A stretch of DNA of 64,000 bases, taken from positions 84,152 through 148,151 of the forward strand of contig JAKJHU010000561.1 of assembly GCA_022316685.1 (NCBI GenBank), given 5' to 3'. Positions 54,838-64,000 of the stretch are shown piece by piece (positions within the stretch are counted from its first letter, which is position 1; each line of letters starts with the position of its first letter). The notes beneath the pieces are model-generated. The model ran no database searches. It saw only the letters and a program-made list of their open reading frames with translations, and was not told the origin of the DNA. Made by a program: the position numbers and the translations under genes. The DNA comes from Progne subis subis. Its lineage: Eukaryota > Chordata > Aves > Passeriformes > Hirundinidae.

Positions 54838-55568
54838 TGGAAGCCCTCATGAAGGTGTATCTCAGATTCATAAGCAGTGGGGAATTGATTGTAAAGCAAA
54901 AGATTTTACCCTCGCAGTGACGAGGCTTTTGCAACTTATATCATTGATAGGCCGGTGGATATCCTCCACCCAGATATTTGGGGTCAATGTACTAAGGCTC
55001 TTACTGAAGACACAATGTCTTCCGGCTCAGGAAAAAATCTTAAGGCATGGGGAAGGGTCGTGGAAGCTTTACAGACGGCTCTGCAGGAGCAAGAGACCTG
55101 GAAAGCTGCCCGAAATTGTTTAAAGTTTCCCCCCAATTAGGTATCGTGGCAGCGATGCAAACTTTCTCAGAGGGAACTGTTGTTGAGAATTTTCAGCGTG
55201 TAAAAGAATGTAGTCTGAAGGTTAGTGATAATGTTCAGAGTGTTGATGGGGTTGGTTCTGCCGAGTGCAGAGGCTCGGAGGAGCAAGGGCTCGCTTCAAA
55301 GCCTCCAAGCTCAGGGTCATTCGCTGAGGGAAAAAAGCAGGTGCAGTCATTTTATAACGGTCTAGCCGAAGAAGCTCGGAAAGCTGGAAAAGCGGGAGAG
55401 GGACCTCCACCGTATGTGCCACAAGATGGCATTGAATCCATGGGGGAAAGCGGGAATGCAGTTGTATCAAATAAGGAATGTTTGCGATATAGCTATACTA
55501 CAGAAAACAAAGAAGGTCTTTTAGATTGTGAGCTTGTTGCCAATGAAAACGAAGAGTTTGTTTGCTAA
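54838..55568 (+). pseudogene. gag: ERV copy 2 gag, matrix and spacer region
   Basis: The matrix domain is split by one-base losses at about 54866 and 55120; fragments are 54955-55140 and 55047-55568. The PPPY late-domain motif (GEGPPPYVPQ, about 55400-55430) is intact here and absent in copy 1. The frame ends at 55566-55568. Assembly and budding function is inferred from family knowledge. Confidence 0.75.
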
Positions 55569-56880
55569 TGCGAGCGCGTGCAAGCAGAAAAAGAGGGGAG
55601 AACTCGAAGGGGGAACTGAAGCTAATCTTTGCCAAAAAGCATGTTTTTCTAAGGTGAGAAACTCCACACAGGAGGCGGGGGGAGCTCAAGAAAGGGGCGG
55701 CTCAGCCCTGAGGGAAAGGGGCGGGGCCAAGAGGGAAGGGACGGCCAGCCCTGAGGGAAAGGGGCGGGCCAAGAGGGAAGGACGGCCAGCCCTGAGGGAA
55801 AGGGGCGGGGCCAGAGGGAAGGGACGGCCCAGCCCTGAGGGAAAGGGGCGGGGCCAAGAGGGAAGGGACGGCCCAGCCCTGAGGGAAAGGGGCGGGGTCA
55901 GAGCCCGACCAAAAGGCTCCGGAGCCCGGAAGCAGCCAGTCAGTCGACTTCCGGCTCTGAATCGGACTCTAGCTCAGGGGACTGGGACAGCCAGTCCTGC
56001 TGCTGGCTCTGGCTCCGGCTGGGACAAAGAGGAAGTAACAGTATATAGAATCAGTAACAACATGTTTCTACTTGGGTTGAGGGGAAGTCAGAAAAAGAAC
56101 GAACCCCTCACAGACTGGAGAAGAAAGATGGCATGCGCCAATTGGAATCCATCGGCCAAACTAGCTTTTCCAGTCCGATTAGGGGGGGCAGGTGGAAACC
56201 AGAGAACATACTCACCAGTAAATCCTAAGGATGTACAAGCAATTGTTAAAGCAATAACTGACAGAGGGATCAATTCAGCTATGCTTTCTACTCTCATTGA
56301 TAGTGTTTTTGGAGGGGATGACATGCTCCCATTTGACATAAAGCAAACCTGCAGATTGATTTTTGATGGGGCAGGGATGATAGTTTTTAAACAAGAGTGG
56401 GAGGATAATTTTGCAAAGCAACTAGCTCTGGTCACTGGTGCAGATCATCCTCTACACGGCTCCAGCCTGCACGGCTCATGGGCACAGACCCAACCATGAT
56501 CACCCCCCAGGCACAAGCCGAGGGCCTACGGGCCCACGAGGTCATGACAACTATCCGTGCTGCCAGGGAAGCCATCCGCTCTGCTTCCATGGTCATTGCT
56601 AAACCATCATCATGGTCCACAATAAAGCAAAGTGAGAGTGAGAGTTTTACACAATTTGTAGATCGGCTCCAAGCATCACTTGACTCTTCAGCTCTCCCTT
56701 CAGAGGCAAAGGGTCCTGTGTTAGCAGAGTGCCTGCGCCAACAATGCAATTCAGCCACTAAGGACATTTTAAGGTCATTACCACCCGGTCCAACCTCGCA
56801 GACATGATCAGGCATGTTGCAAAAGAGGAACATTTTGCCCCAATCCAAGCAGCCGTCCATACCACAGTAACTAGTGAAAT
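55528..56880 (+). pseudogene. gag: ERV copy 2 gag, spacer and capsid region
   Basis: 55528-56499 (323 codons) runs through the repeats into the N-terminal capsid. 56478-56807 continues the C-terminal capsid with the SESFTQFVDRLQ major homology region. One or two frame changes compared with copy 1 are seen (about 56480 and 56790). It is nearly identical to copy 1 from 56190 on. Confidence 0.82.
55690..55895 (+). repeat. 44-bp GC-rich repeat in gag spacer, about 5 units
   Basis: Same unit as at 15930-16030, expanded here to about five copies, with some units one base short. The open frame through it reads Arg/Gly/Glu-rich repeats. Confidence 0.85.
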
Positions 56881-57099
56881 GGCATGCTTTAAATGCAGCC
56901 GACATTTAAATTAGGCGAACGTGCAAATTATCAGACTCCTACCTTCAGTACCCTATCAATTAGACCCTATCAGATTCTCACAGCATGCAGACACAGGAGA
57001 GAGGCCACACCTGGCACCTCCTCCTCATCAGTCCTTTAGCTATCTACCAAAAACCTAAGTCAGATCCTTACAATCCATTTCTTAGTGTATTAAATGCTA

Positions 57100-57540
57100 C
57101 CTTTTTGTCGTTGAACCAATCCAATCCAAACTGTACAAAATCATGCTGGTTATGTTGTAACGCAGAACCTCCTTTTTATGAGGGTGTCGCCCTTGATGTT
57201 CCTTTGAATATTCAGCAAACAATCCACACAACTGTAAGTGGGACACCCCGAGGGAAATTAGCCTGAGTCAAGTCACAGGCCGAGGCAAGTGCTTTGGCAA
57301 TGTAACCTTAGCAAAGCAGATGGGAAACATTTGTGCTGAGTTCATCCAACCTAGTCAAAAAACTGGTAAGTGGGCAGTCCCATTCGTACCAAGAATGTGG
57401 GTTTGTCAACAATCTGGAATAACCCCCTGTGTGTACCTTGGTAAATTCAATAACCTTGCTGACTTTTGTGTCCAAGTTCTGATTGTTCCTAGAGTCCTGT
57501 ATCACCAAGAAGAGGAAATGTATCGCTTTTTAGAAGAAAC
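57100..57540 (+). pseudogene. env: ERV copy 2 env, surface subunit (C-terminal part)
   Basis: It has the same truncated surface subunit as copy 1, with a CWLC motif near 57145. The frame is broken near 57205 and 57250. From 57320 it is open into the transmembrane subunit, because the homopolymer near 57465 has the longer T run. This marks a different set of breaks from copy 1. Confidence 0.75.
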
Positions 57541-58116
57541 CATCCAGCTCCACAAAAGAGAAGCAATGACAGGTATAACCATTGCAATGCTCCTTGGCCT
57601 AGGAGCTGCCGGTGCAGCCACAGGTGTTTCAGCTCTTGTGACCCAACACCAAGGACTTCTCAGCTGCAAATGACAATTGATGAGGACTTACTGAGAATTG
57701 AAAAATCCATCTCCTCTCTCGAGAAATCTATCTCCTCTCTTTCAGAAGTCGTCCTGCAGAACAGGCGAGGACTGGACCTCTTGCTCATGCAGCAAGGAGG
57801 CCTGTGTGCCGCCTTGAGAGAAGAATGCTGTTTTTATGCAGACCATACTGGAGTCGTGCGAGACTCCGTGGCCGAACTGAGGGAAAGACTGGCCCAGAGA
57901 AAGAGAGAGAGAGAGGCCCAACAAGGATGGTTCGAGTCATGGTTCAATCAGTCCCCATGGCTAGCCACCCTTGTTTCCAGCCTGATAGGCCCTCTCACCA
58001 TGATACTCTTGGTATTGATTTTTGGGCCTTGCATTTTGAACAAGTTAGTGTCGTTTGTTAGAAGCCGTTTAGAAAAAGTTAACGTCCTATTTGTTGAACG
58101 CCTGCAATTACCGTGA
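57520..58116 (+). pseudogene. env: ERV copy 2 env, transmembrane subunit
   Basis: Fusion-peptide-like segment, heptad helix, immunosuppressive-type segment, CX6CC, membrane anchor and tail are all present as in copy 1. It is split near 57655 by one missing base in a T run, giving frames 57320-57673 and 57670-58116. The second frame (148 codons) is open to the natural stop. Confidence 0.82.
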
Positions 58117-58246
58117 AGTGTGCTTATTACTAACATGTTATATCACTTTGTATCCTATTATACTAACTTTAACAGCTTTTGCATTTTTTATAACATTTAT
58201 ACTTTTATAGGTGTTTTATTTAATCATGGGGCAGGGGGGTTGGAGA

Positions 58247-58534
58247 TGTGGGAGATTAGGGACAGGTGGTCGGAAGATATCGCGTTGTACGGGTAGACAG
58301 AACCCCTCCCTCAATACTTAGTTGTTTAGTTCCCTGATAAGCTAAGCAACACGTAACTTGTAACGTAAGCAGAGAGTGATGTAGCAAACAGAGGTTTATA
58401 ACTCCATGTAACCAGGTAATAAACGCCATTAGCCGTCCACCACACTGGTGTCTGTGAGCTGGTGGCCCGAGCAGCCTGGCTGTGGCTGCCGTGTTGTTCC
58501 TGAACCAGGTCGCTACGCCTCAGCGGAGGCAGCA
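58247..58534 (+). repeat. 3' LTR of ERV copy 2
   Basis: TGTGGGAGATTAGG ... GGAGGCAGCA, 288 bp. It shares CACGTAAC, GGTGGCCCGAG and TTCCTGAACC with the 3' LTR of copy 1. Confidence 0.87.
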
Positions 58535-59890
58535 AGGTACATGAGTCACGAAACGTAGCCCACCCACGCAGAGACAGACCCGTCAGGCTTGGCGTTCACT
58601 GTGGAGTCTCCAAAACACAGGATTCTACAGGCCAGGGCTGCAGTTTTCTCCTTGGACTCAAAAATCCCATCGGAGTGCTGCAAAGAAGCCCACGACTGGC
58701 AAGCTGCCTAAGGACGGCCACATGCTTGTAGAAAGATGACCCTGGGGTCAGAGACTGGAGGCTCTTTATGCACCAAAGAGGGGTCTCTAGGTAAAAGGAG
58801 TGATTGGGAAAGAAAGGAAAGAAACACTGAAATTTTGATGAGTATTACTTTTGGTTTTCTAAGGGAAAATCCCTTTCAGACGTGGAATTCCTCAGGGAAA
58901 AGGGTTTTTTCTCTGTCGGGGAAGGTTTTGCTTTCAGAGGAAACCTTCAAAGTGCTTTCCGCAGCCTTGGTGGGGGTGGAACCCCTTTTGGTTTTTTTTC
59001 TCTCCAGCAAGTTTTTTTCTTTTCAGTTTCTCAGTCACAATAGGGAGGACACAGAAACTCAAAATCTGAGCCAAAAATGGGTGCAAGATTATCTGTTCCC
59101 CACAAAAGAGTCTATTATTATATTTTATATACCTTGAATAATGGCAAAGAAACAGCAGAAAAAATTAACTCTGTGGTTGTTTTCTCAGTTTCCACATTTT
59201 TCATTAGAGCAAATAAGCTCCCCAGAATTCTGGGAGGCTATAACAAAAAAAAATAGTTGGATCTGGCTCCTCTAACAATAAAGAAGATGCAAATTTGGCT
59301 TTTTATACCTTAAAAATTAAGTTTGCATTGCAAAAGCAAAATAAAAAGGAAAAAAAGGCCAGTTCTTGGTGACTTTTCCCCAGCTTGTACCTTTGCAGGC
59401 AGTCCGAGTGCCCAAACCTCCCATCTCAGTGGTCCCCAGGTGGGGGGTCACAAGATGGAGGGGATTCCTTTGTCCAAAATGGCCAAAGCCATGTGCTCCC
59501 GAGCCACGAGGAGTCTCTCCCTTTGTCTGTCCCTCCTTCCCGCAATCCCTTCCTCTCCCCAGAGCCCTCCTTCTCTTTGATGCCACCCCCAGCACTGCCC
59601 TCTCCTCTGACTGTGCCCCCTACCCTCAAACCTCTGCCCTCCGACTCCTCCCCGTGTGACTCAAGCCTCCAGCCCCTCCCTGCCCCTGGTTCCCACGGTT
59701 TCCCTGCCCACAGTCCCGGTTCCCATGCCACGGAGTGGGGGGGGAGACGGGAACCCGAAGCAGGAAGCGATCCCGACTTTTCTGCCACCCCTTTCACATA
59801 TCAACATCAAAAAGAGAGGGTGCTGTCCACAGTAACTGGGACCCCTTCCCCAACAAGCGATTCAGGGTTTATGCAAAGCTCAGGCCAAAT
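58535..59890 (+). pseudogene. Class II ERV leader and N-terminal gag (decayed)
   Basis: 58535-59060 has no clear gene. 59100-59330 has matrix-like wording in broken frames (QKKLTLWLFSQF). 59385-59900 is an open frame of 171 codons rich in Pro and Ser, like the spacer between matrix and capsid of betaretroviral Gag. No 5' LTR is seen. It leads into the capsid remnant downstream. Confidence 0.5.
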
Positions 59891-60731
59891 TCAAATATGA
59901 AAGAGAATACTTTTGCAACTGTTCAAAAGCAAATTTAGCAAGAAATATTACAGTTCCCTTTGACCTCCAAAAAGATTTACTTCCAGAGCTTTGGCAAAAT
60001 CCTGAAACGGCTGTTGGTAATAAGAATCTGCCAATTCAATTAGCAACCCAGCCCGATAAGTCTTTCCAACCTTACAGTAAAATAAAGCAGCTTCCATCAG
60101 AACCTTTAGAACATTTGTGGAGCGGTTAACCCGAGCTATCGAGTTACAGGTTAAGAATGAAGGAGCCCAGGAACAGGTCCTGGAAGAGATGGCACTGACC
60201 AATGCAAATGAACAGTGCAAGGCAGCTATCCTCAGCCTGTCCATAGAACCAGCTCCAAGTTTACATGACATGCTCCAGGTGTGTGCCAGGAAGATTCCCT
60301 TCATAAAAGCTCATCAAAGCACAGTTCCAGAGTCAAGCCACCACAAAAAGCTGCTGCTGCAGACACCGTGCCTCCTGTACCTGTGCCACGGCCACCGCCC
60401 AAGAGAGGAACAGCGTGTCTCCTGTGATCAGGCTGGACATTGGGCATCTCAATGCCCTTTAAAGAAGCAATTTCTGGACTTTTGGGACAATGGGGGTGGG
60501 AGGTCTCAAAGGTCTGAAGGGAATTTTTCAAAGAAAATAGAAAATGTAAATGTTAAACTAAATAATCCTGCTTTAACCAGTTCTGCCTTTCAGCAAAAGT
60601 CACCAGATATGAGAGTAAAGGATCCAGTGACCAGAGAAACAAAAAGTCCTCATGATCAGGTCACCTGGGTCGTGGGTACACCTATGTGTCCACTCCCCCA
60701 GATCTCAAGTGGGTGCCAGCTGAGTGGGTGA
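59890..60731 (+). pseudogene. gag: Betaretrovirus-like gag, capsid C-terminus and nucleocapsid
   Basis: 60117-60731 (204 codons) carries the major homology region (LTRAIELQV.. in the EPLEHFVERL context at 60095), the helix AQEQVLEEMALTNANEQCKAAI, and a zinc-knuckle-like CDQAGHWASQC (about 60424-60455). After residue ~140 the sequence is no longer Gag. The part 60650-60800 (VPAEWVKPF) resembles the pol/env junction of betaretroviruses, so pol and env are deleted. Confidence 0.75.
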
Positions 60732-60985
60732 AACCTTTCATCCCCAAAACTGCAAAACCACCTGCAGAGGGCCCACAAGTGGCCAGTGCTGCCTGGAGGA
60801 GGAGAAAGTGCCGAACCTTCTCCTTCTAATTATCATTATTCCTCTAACAGTGTTTTTCTAGACAGTTTTGTTTGCACTAAAGGTCATTTTTCTTTTGCAA
60901 CTTTAAAGGTACTCAAGGTCCGAACTCTGAGCATCTCCCACAAACCGAGCCTTCCTCCTTCTTAATTTAATAAGAAAAGGGTAAA

Positions 60986-61350
60986 TGTTGTAATGCATTA
61001 ATTTGGTTTATATTTCATCGGATTTGTAATGTTTTTCTATGTATCTGTCCTATGATCTGTCCTTGCCCCCAGTGCCATCACCCACACTGAGATGTAACCC
61101 AGCCCTGTTCCCTCCTGCTTCTCCCTTATTGAGTGCTGCCTCTGGGCCCTGCCTCTGGGCCCTGCCCCTGGGGAAAAAGCCCCGACAGGGGAGGGGTGAG
61201 GTCTCTCTGGCACCGGCAAGTCATCGGGACAGTCCAGCAAAGCAGGGCAGGACTTGAGAATAAAAACTGTAAAATCCCACCCGAAGCCAGAGAGCAGACT
61301 CTTTTACTTTTGCCATGGGCGGTCGTCTAGTCTCGTAGGGAAAAACTACA
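60986..61350 (+). repeat. 3' LTR of the class II ERV remnant
   Basis: It starts TGTTGTAATGCATTAATTTGG after a purine tract (AATAAGAAAAGGGTAAA), has AATAAA at 61259 and ends GGGAAAAACTACA. A duplicated CTCTGGGCCCTGC word lies at 61140-61168. Confidence 0.75.
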
Positions 61351-61990
61351 CCATTGCATGAATCTGCCCTGAAAAATCCGCATCAATCAGTCCCAGGTGC
61401 ACCATGATACCGTGAATGGTGGCACTGGACCTCTCCATCAAGAAGACACTCATGCCATCACCCAAGGGACCAAAGGCATCCAGGGGAACCTTGTGTATTT
61501 TGTCGAATCAATCACCAGACTCGGCTGTGCAGACATCAACACCTGCTGAACCGCGGGTGCTGGCTGCAAGCCTGCTGAGCAGATCTCCATTGGTTGGGGC
61601 TGAGGCAGAGACATTTGTGTTGGCACGCGTCGCCTTTCTCGTGTCGCGTTTCCGAACCGAACAAGGAACAACCATTCACGTGCACCGTTGCCTTACACAT
61701 GTCCACAGCATGATTGGCCTTCCACATTGTGCCCAAAGAAACAAGACAGCCGTAGGCTTCTGTGCCTTTCTGCCCTGTTTCTTCCTGGCCCGAGCACCCC
61801 ATTTCTGCCATTGCACACCCTGGGGAAGGATCCAGGCAGGCTGCACAGCAGCAGCCACAGCCGGCTGCACGGCCGCAGGCACGGTTGGCTGGACCACTGT
61901 AGCCACCGTCGGTTGGACAATCGTAGCCACAGCTGTACAGCCTCAGCTACGGCAACAATCTGTTGGCTGTAAGGGGTTACCCTGCACAGG
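61351..61990 (-). pseudogene. Class II ERV gag C-terminus/protease region, minus strand
   Basis: The minus strand continues from the capsid remnant. A linker of repeated VQPT/VQPA units (61850-61945, about 24 bp each) is followed by Cys-rich wording near 61700-61760 that may be a zinc-knuckle region in shifted frames. The region to 61351 is undefined and may be the start of protease or dUTPase. It is cut at 61351 by the plus-strand LTR. Confidence 0.4.
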
Positions 61991-61992
61991 CC

Positions 61993-62790
61993 TCAACTCA
62001 TCTGTGACATGGGCGGATCCCCAGGAAGCGCCTCAATTATCCTCTTGCAAACAGCATTGCAGTTGCTTTGAGCAAGGAACTGAAGCATGAGCTTCCTTGC
62101 CTCAGGATCACTCACCTGCTTCTCAACCACAGCAGTCAGCCATCCTGCAAAGCGCAGGAAGGGCTCATCAACTCCCTGGACGATCGTTACAAAGGACTCC
62201 TGTGGAGTAGCCAGCTGTATGGTCTGAACCAGGGCTGCCATGCCTGTCTGCTGGCACTGCTCCTGGACCAAGGGCTCAACACCAGCCTGCCCATCAGCCC
62301 TGGTATAATTGCCTGTTCCCATTAGCATATCAGTATTAATCATACGTCTAGGATCACCTGGACCCAGTCGCATTCTGTTCCACCGCTCTGACTGACAGCT
62401 GAGTCCATTTATACTCAAAGAAGTCACATTCGACCGGTGGAAAAAGGGTCCAAGCCAAGCTCTGAATATCAAAGGGTGTCAAAAGGCTGGCATTAAAATA
62501 ACTGAGGACTTGCATCACCTCGGCCAACCCCAGACCATACTTTCTGACTGCATCACGCAGTTCTGTCAAGGCCTGCCAAGCCAAGGGTTGATAGGTGTTA
62601 TGAGTACACCTGAAGGACAGGGAAGGCCTGACGACGCTCAGATGAAGCAGCAGCACCTGCCATATCCTGCCCTGTGGGCCCCACAGGGTCAGAGGCAGGC
62701 ACTCGCTGGGGACCGGCTGAACACCAGACACCGCAGGTCCAGTAACAGCATCAGCACCATCGCTCAGTCCTTCAACCTTAGCTCTTACCT
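61993..62790 (-). pseudogene. gag: Class II ERV capsid, minus strand
   Basis: 62731-62354 holds the N-terminal capsid (WQALTELRDAVRKYGLG, LTPFDIQSLAWTLF), and 62472-61993 the C-terminal capsid. The major homology region (QGVDEPFLRFAGWL) and CNAVCKRIIEALP are clear. A frame change lies near 62360-62400. The wording is alpha/betaretrovirus-like. It is a different lineage from the gag-env elements. Confidence 0.82.
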
Positions 62791-62799
62791 TCCCCCAGA

Positions 62800-64000
62800 A
62801 TCGCCCTCAGTCTTTTGGGCATACGGTCACCTGACGGGGGGAGCGTCCACCAGGCTGTGGAGGAAGAGCCAACAGTGTGGGCCCTTTGCTCTTGTCAAAG
62901 ACCGTCCACATTCCGGCCGTGTCCCGTTCGCGCTGAACTTAAACACCCCGGTGCCTGCAGCTGCTGTAACGCTCGCAGTGGGAAGCGGAGGCAGGGTTGG
63001 ACCAGCCGCTGGTGCCGGGCCCACTGCATCCGCATTGGGGCCGGAGTCCACTGGCAGCACTGCAGCACTGGCTGCCGGAGACCAGTCAAAACGCTCCGGC
63101 AGGCAGACATCCCAGCACAGTTGGGAACCTCGGGCTGCATTCAGGCCGAGACGGCAGAAGCACCTCGGCCCCTGCAGGCCGGCAGCCCATCAGAGCTGGC
63201 AGCGCGGAGTCTCTCCCCGCCCTGCAACACACCCCCAGCCGCAGCCCACAGGGCTGGCTTGGGGAGCAGAGGGTCTGGGACCTCCCCGAGAAGAGCCCCA
63301 TCAGAGAGGCAGAGGCTCACAGCAGGCACTGCCACCCCCAAGTGGAGCGGAGCCGTCAGCCCGCCCCTGGGAGTGGGGTGCATTGAAGAACCGACCGGGA
63401 TCCTGCCTCCAGCGGCGTCCACGCCCCGCGCTCCCTCAGCAGGCGGCGCTGGGACAGAAGCGGCCAACGCAGCCCCCTCCGGCCCCGGCCCAGGTTGCAG
63501 GGTGGGGTGCGCCGCTTCACCCGACTCCATCGGATAGGTGATGGACGTGCTGCAGCACGGACACCACACAGTGACCGAATCCCAGTCAAACAACAGTGGG
63601 GCCCGTGCCCCCGGGACGCCCTCCTCCACCAACACCTGAAGGCATGGAGGGAAGGACGCCCCACCCTGCCCCACTCCGGCGGCTCCACGGCTCAGGGACA
63701 GGCGGGACCAGCCCCGGGCTCACCGGGGTCCTGCCCCTCGCTGCCCGAGCAGTGCCGACAGGCTCGGGACGTGCTCCCCCTCTCAGAGAGCAGCGCCAGA
63801 GACCGAGAGGGAAAGACCCTCCAGAACAGCGACCGGGGAGGGAGGGAGAGAGTCCATCTCACAAGGGAGCTGAAGTTCGGGCTCAGACAATACTTCTGGG
63901 TCTGATATAACGACCCCGCCCTCCTCCAGCCCCCCGTCCTGCTTCGAAATGGGGGAGGCAGCCCGTGAGGTCTGCGAGCTTGGGGGGGTTGACCTCAACA
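62800..64000 (-). pseudogene. gag: Class II ERV N-terminal gag and spacer, minus strand, cut by window end
   Basis: Pro/Ala-rich GC-rich frames (63674-63141, 63998-63783, 63060-62827) lie upstream of the capsid on the minus strand, as expected for the matrix-spacer part of this gag. No start codon or LTR is within the window. Assignment is by position. Confidence 0.5.

Larger units (their letters stand above)
54430..58534 (+). mobile_element. ERV copy 2: LTR-gag-env-LTR provirus lacking pol
   Basis: Same structure and same pol deletion as 14654-18660. LTRs are at 54430-54723 and 58247-58534. The flanks do not match (CTGCCC left, AGGTAC right), unlike copy 1, so at least one end has been exchanged or deleted. 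The left flank is repeat arm C, and the right flank is leader-like DNA of another ERV. Confidence 0.87.

Overview
The window looks like nuclear DNA of a songbird (passerine). Evidence: CR1 LINE fragments, a gamma-c (OR14-type) olfactory receptor pseudogene and a second OR fragment, a PIM1-like kinase gene of the type known to be expanded in passerines, and many avian endogenous retroviruses (ERVs) of several classes. There are no bacterial-style operons or RNA genes. The ERV density and the inverted duplications suit a repeat-rich compartment such as the W chromosome, a subtelomere or a pericentromere. That placement is inference.

Layout. 1-4090: composite repeat arm A with a 39-bp minisatellite. 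4091-4681: minus-strand solo LTR. 4682-9838: class III (ERVL-like) element with a gag/RT deletion fusion and two tandem 3' LTRs. 9359-11051: three further LTRs, two of them an inverted pair. 11052-13990: repeat arm B, inverted relative to arm A. 14509-14653: OR pseudogene fragment cut by a gag-env ERV that lacks pol (14654-18660). 18661-22504: non-coding DNA with minisatellites. 22505-24196: CR1. 25150-26081: OR14-like pseudogene. 26722-33763: ERV with both LTRs and a 5-bp target duplication. 33764-35850: minisatellites and a CR1-like piece. 36994-41765: two minus-strand ERV remnants, one gammaretrovirus-like with pol. 41770-43225: CR1. 43880-46626: CpG island and PIM1-like kinase gene. 46846-48190: decayed tandem PIM copy. 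48990-49295: 51-bp minisatellite. 51590-54429: repeat arm C, inverted and colinear with arm A. 54430-58534: second copy of the pol-less gag-env ERV. 58535-61350: betaretrovirus-like gag remnant with a 3' LTR. 61351-64000: minus-strand class II gag running off the window end.

The only plausible host protein gene with a recognisable full structure is the PIM1-like kinase. It has six human-like exon blocks but a 2-base deletion in exon 4. The most unusual mobile component is the pair of gag-env proviruses with the same pol deletion, a betaretrovirus-like Gag and a gamma-type Env. Their LTR variants sort partly by position (5' or 3') and partly by element. Many one-base differences between repeat copies fall in homopolymers, so some of the frameshifts listed may be read or assembly errors.
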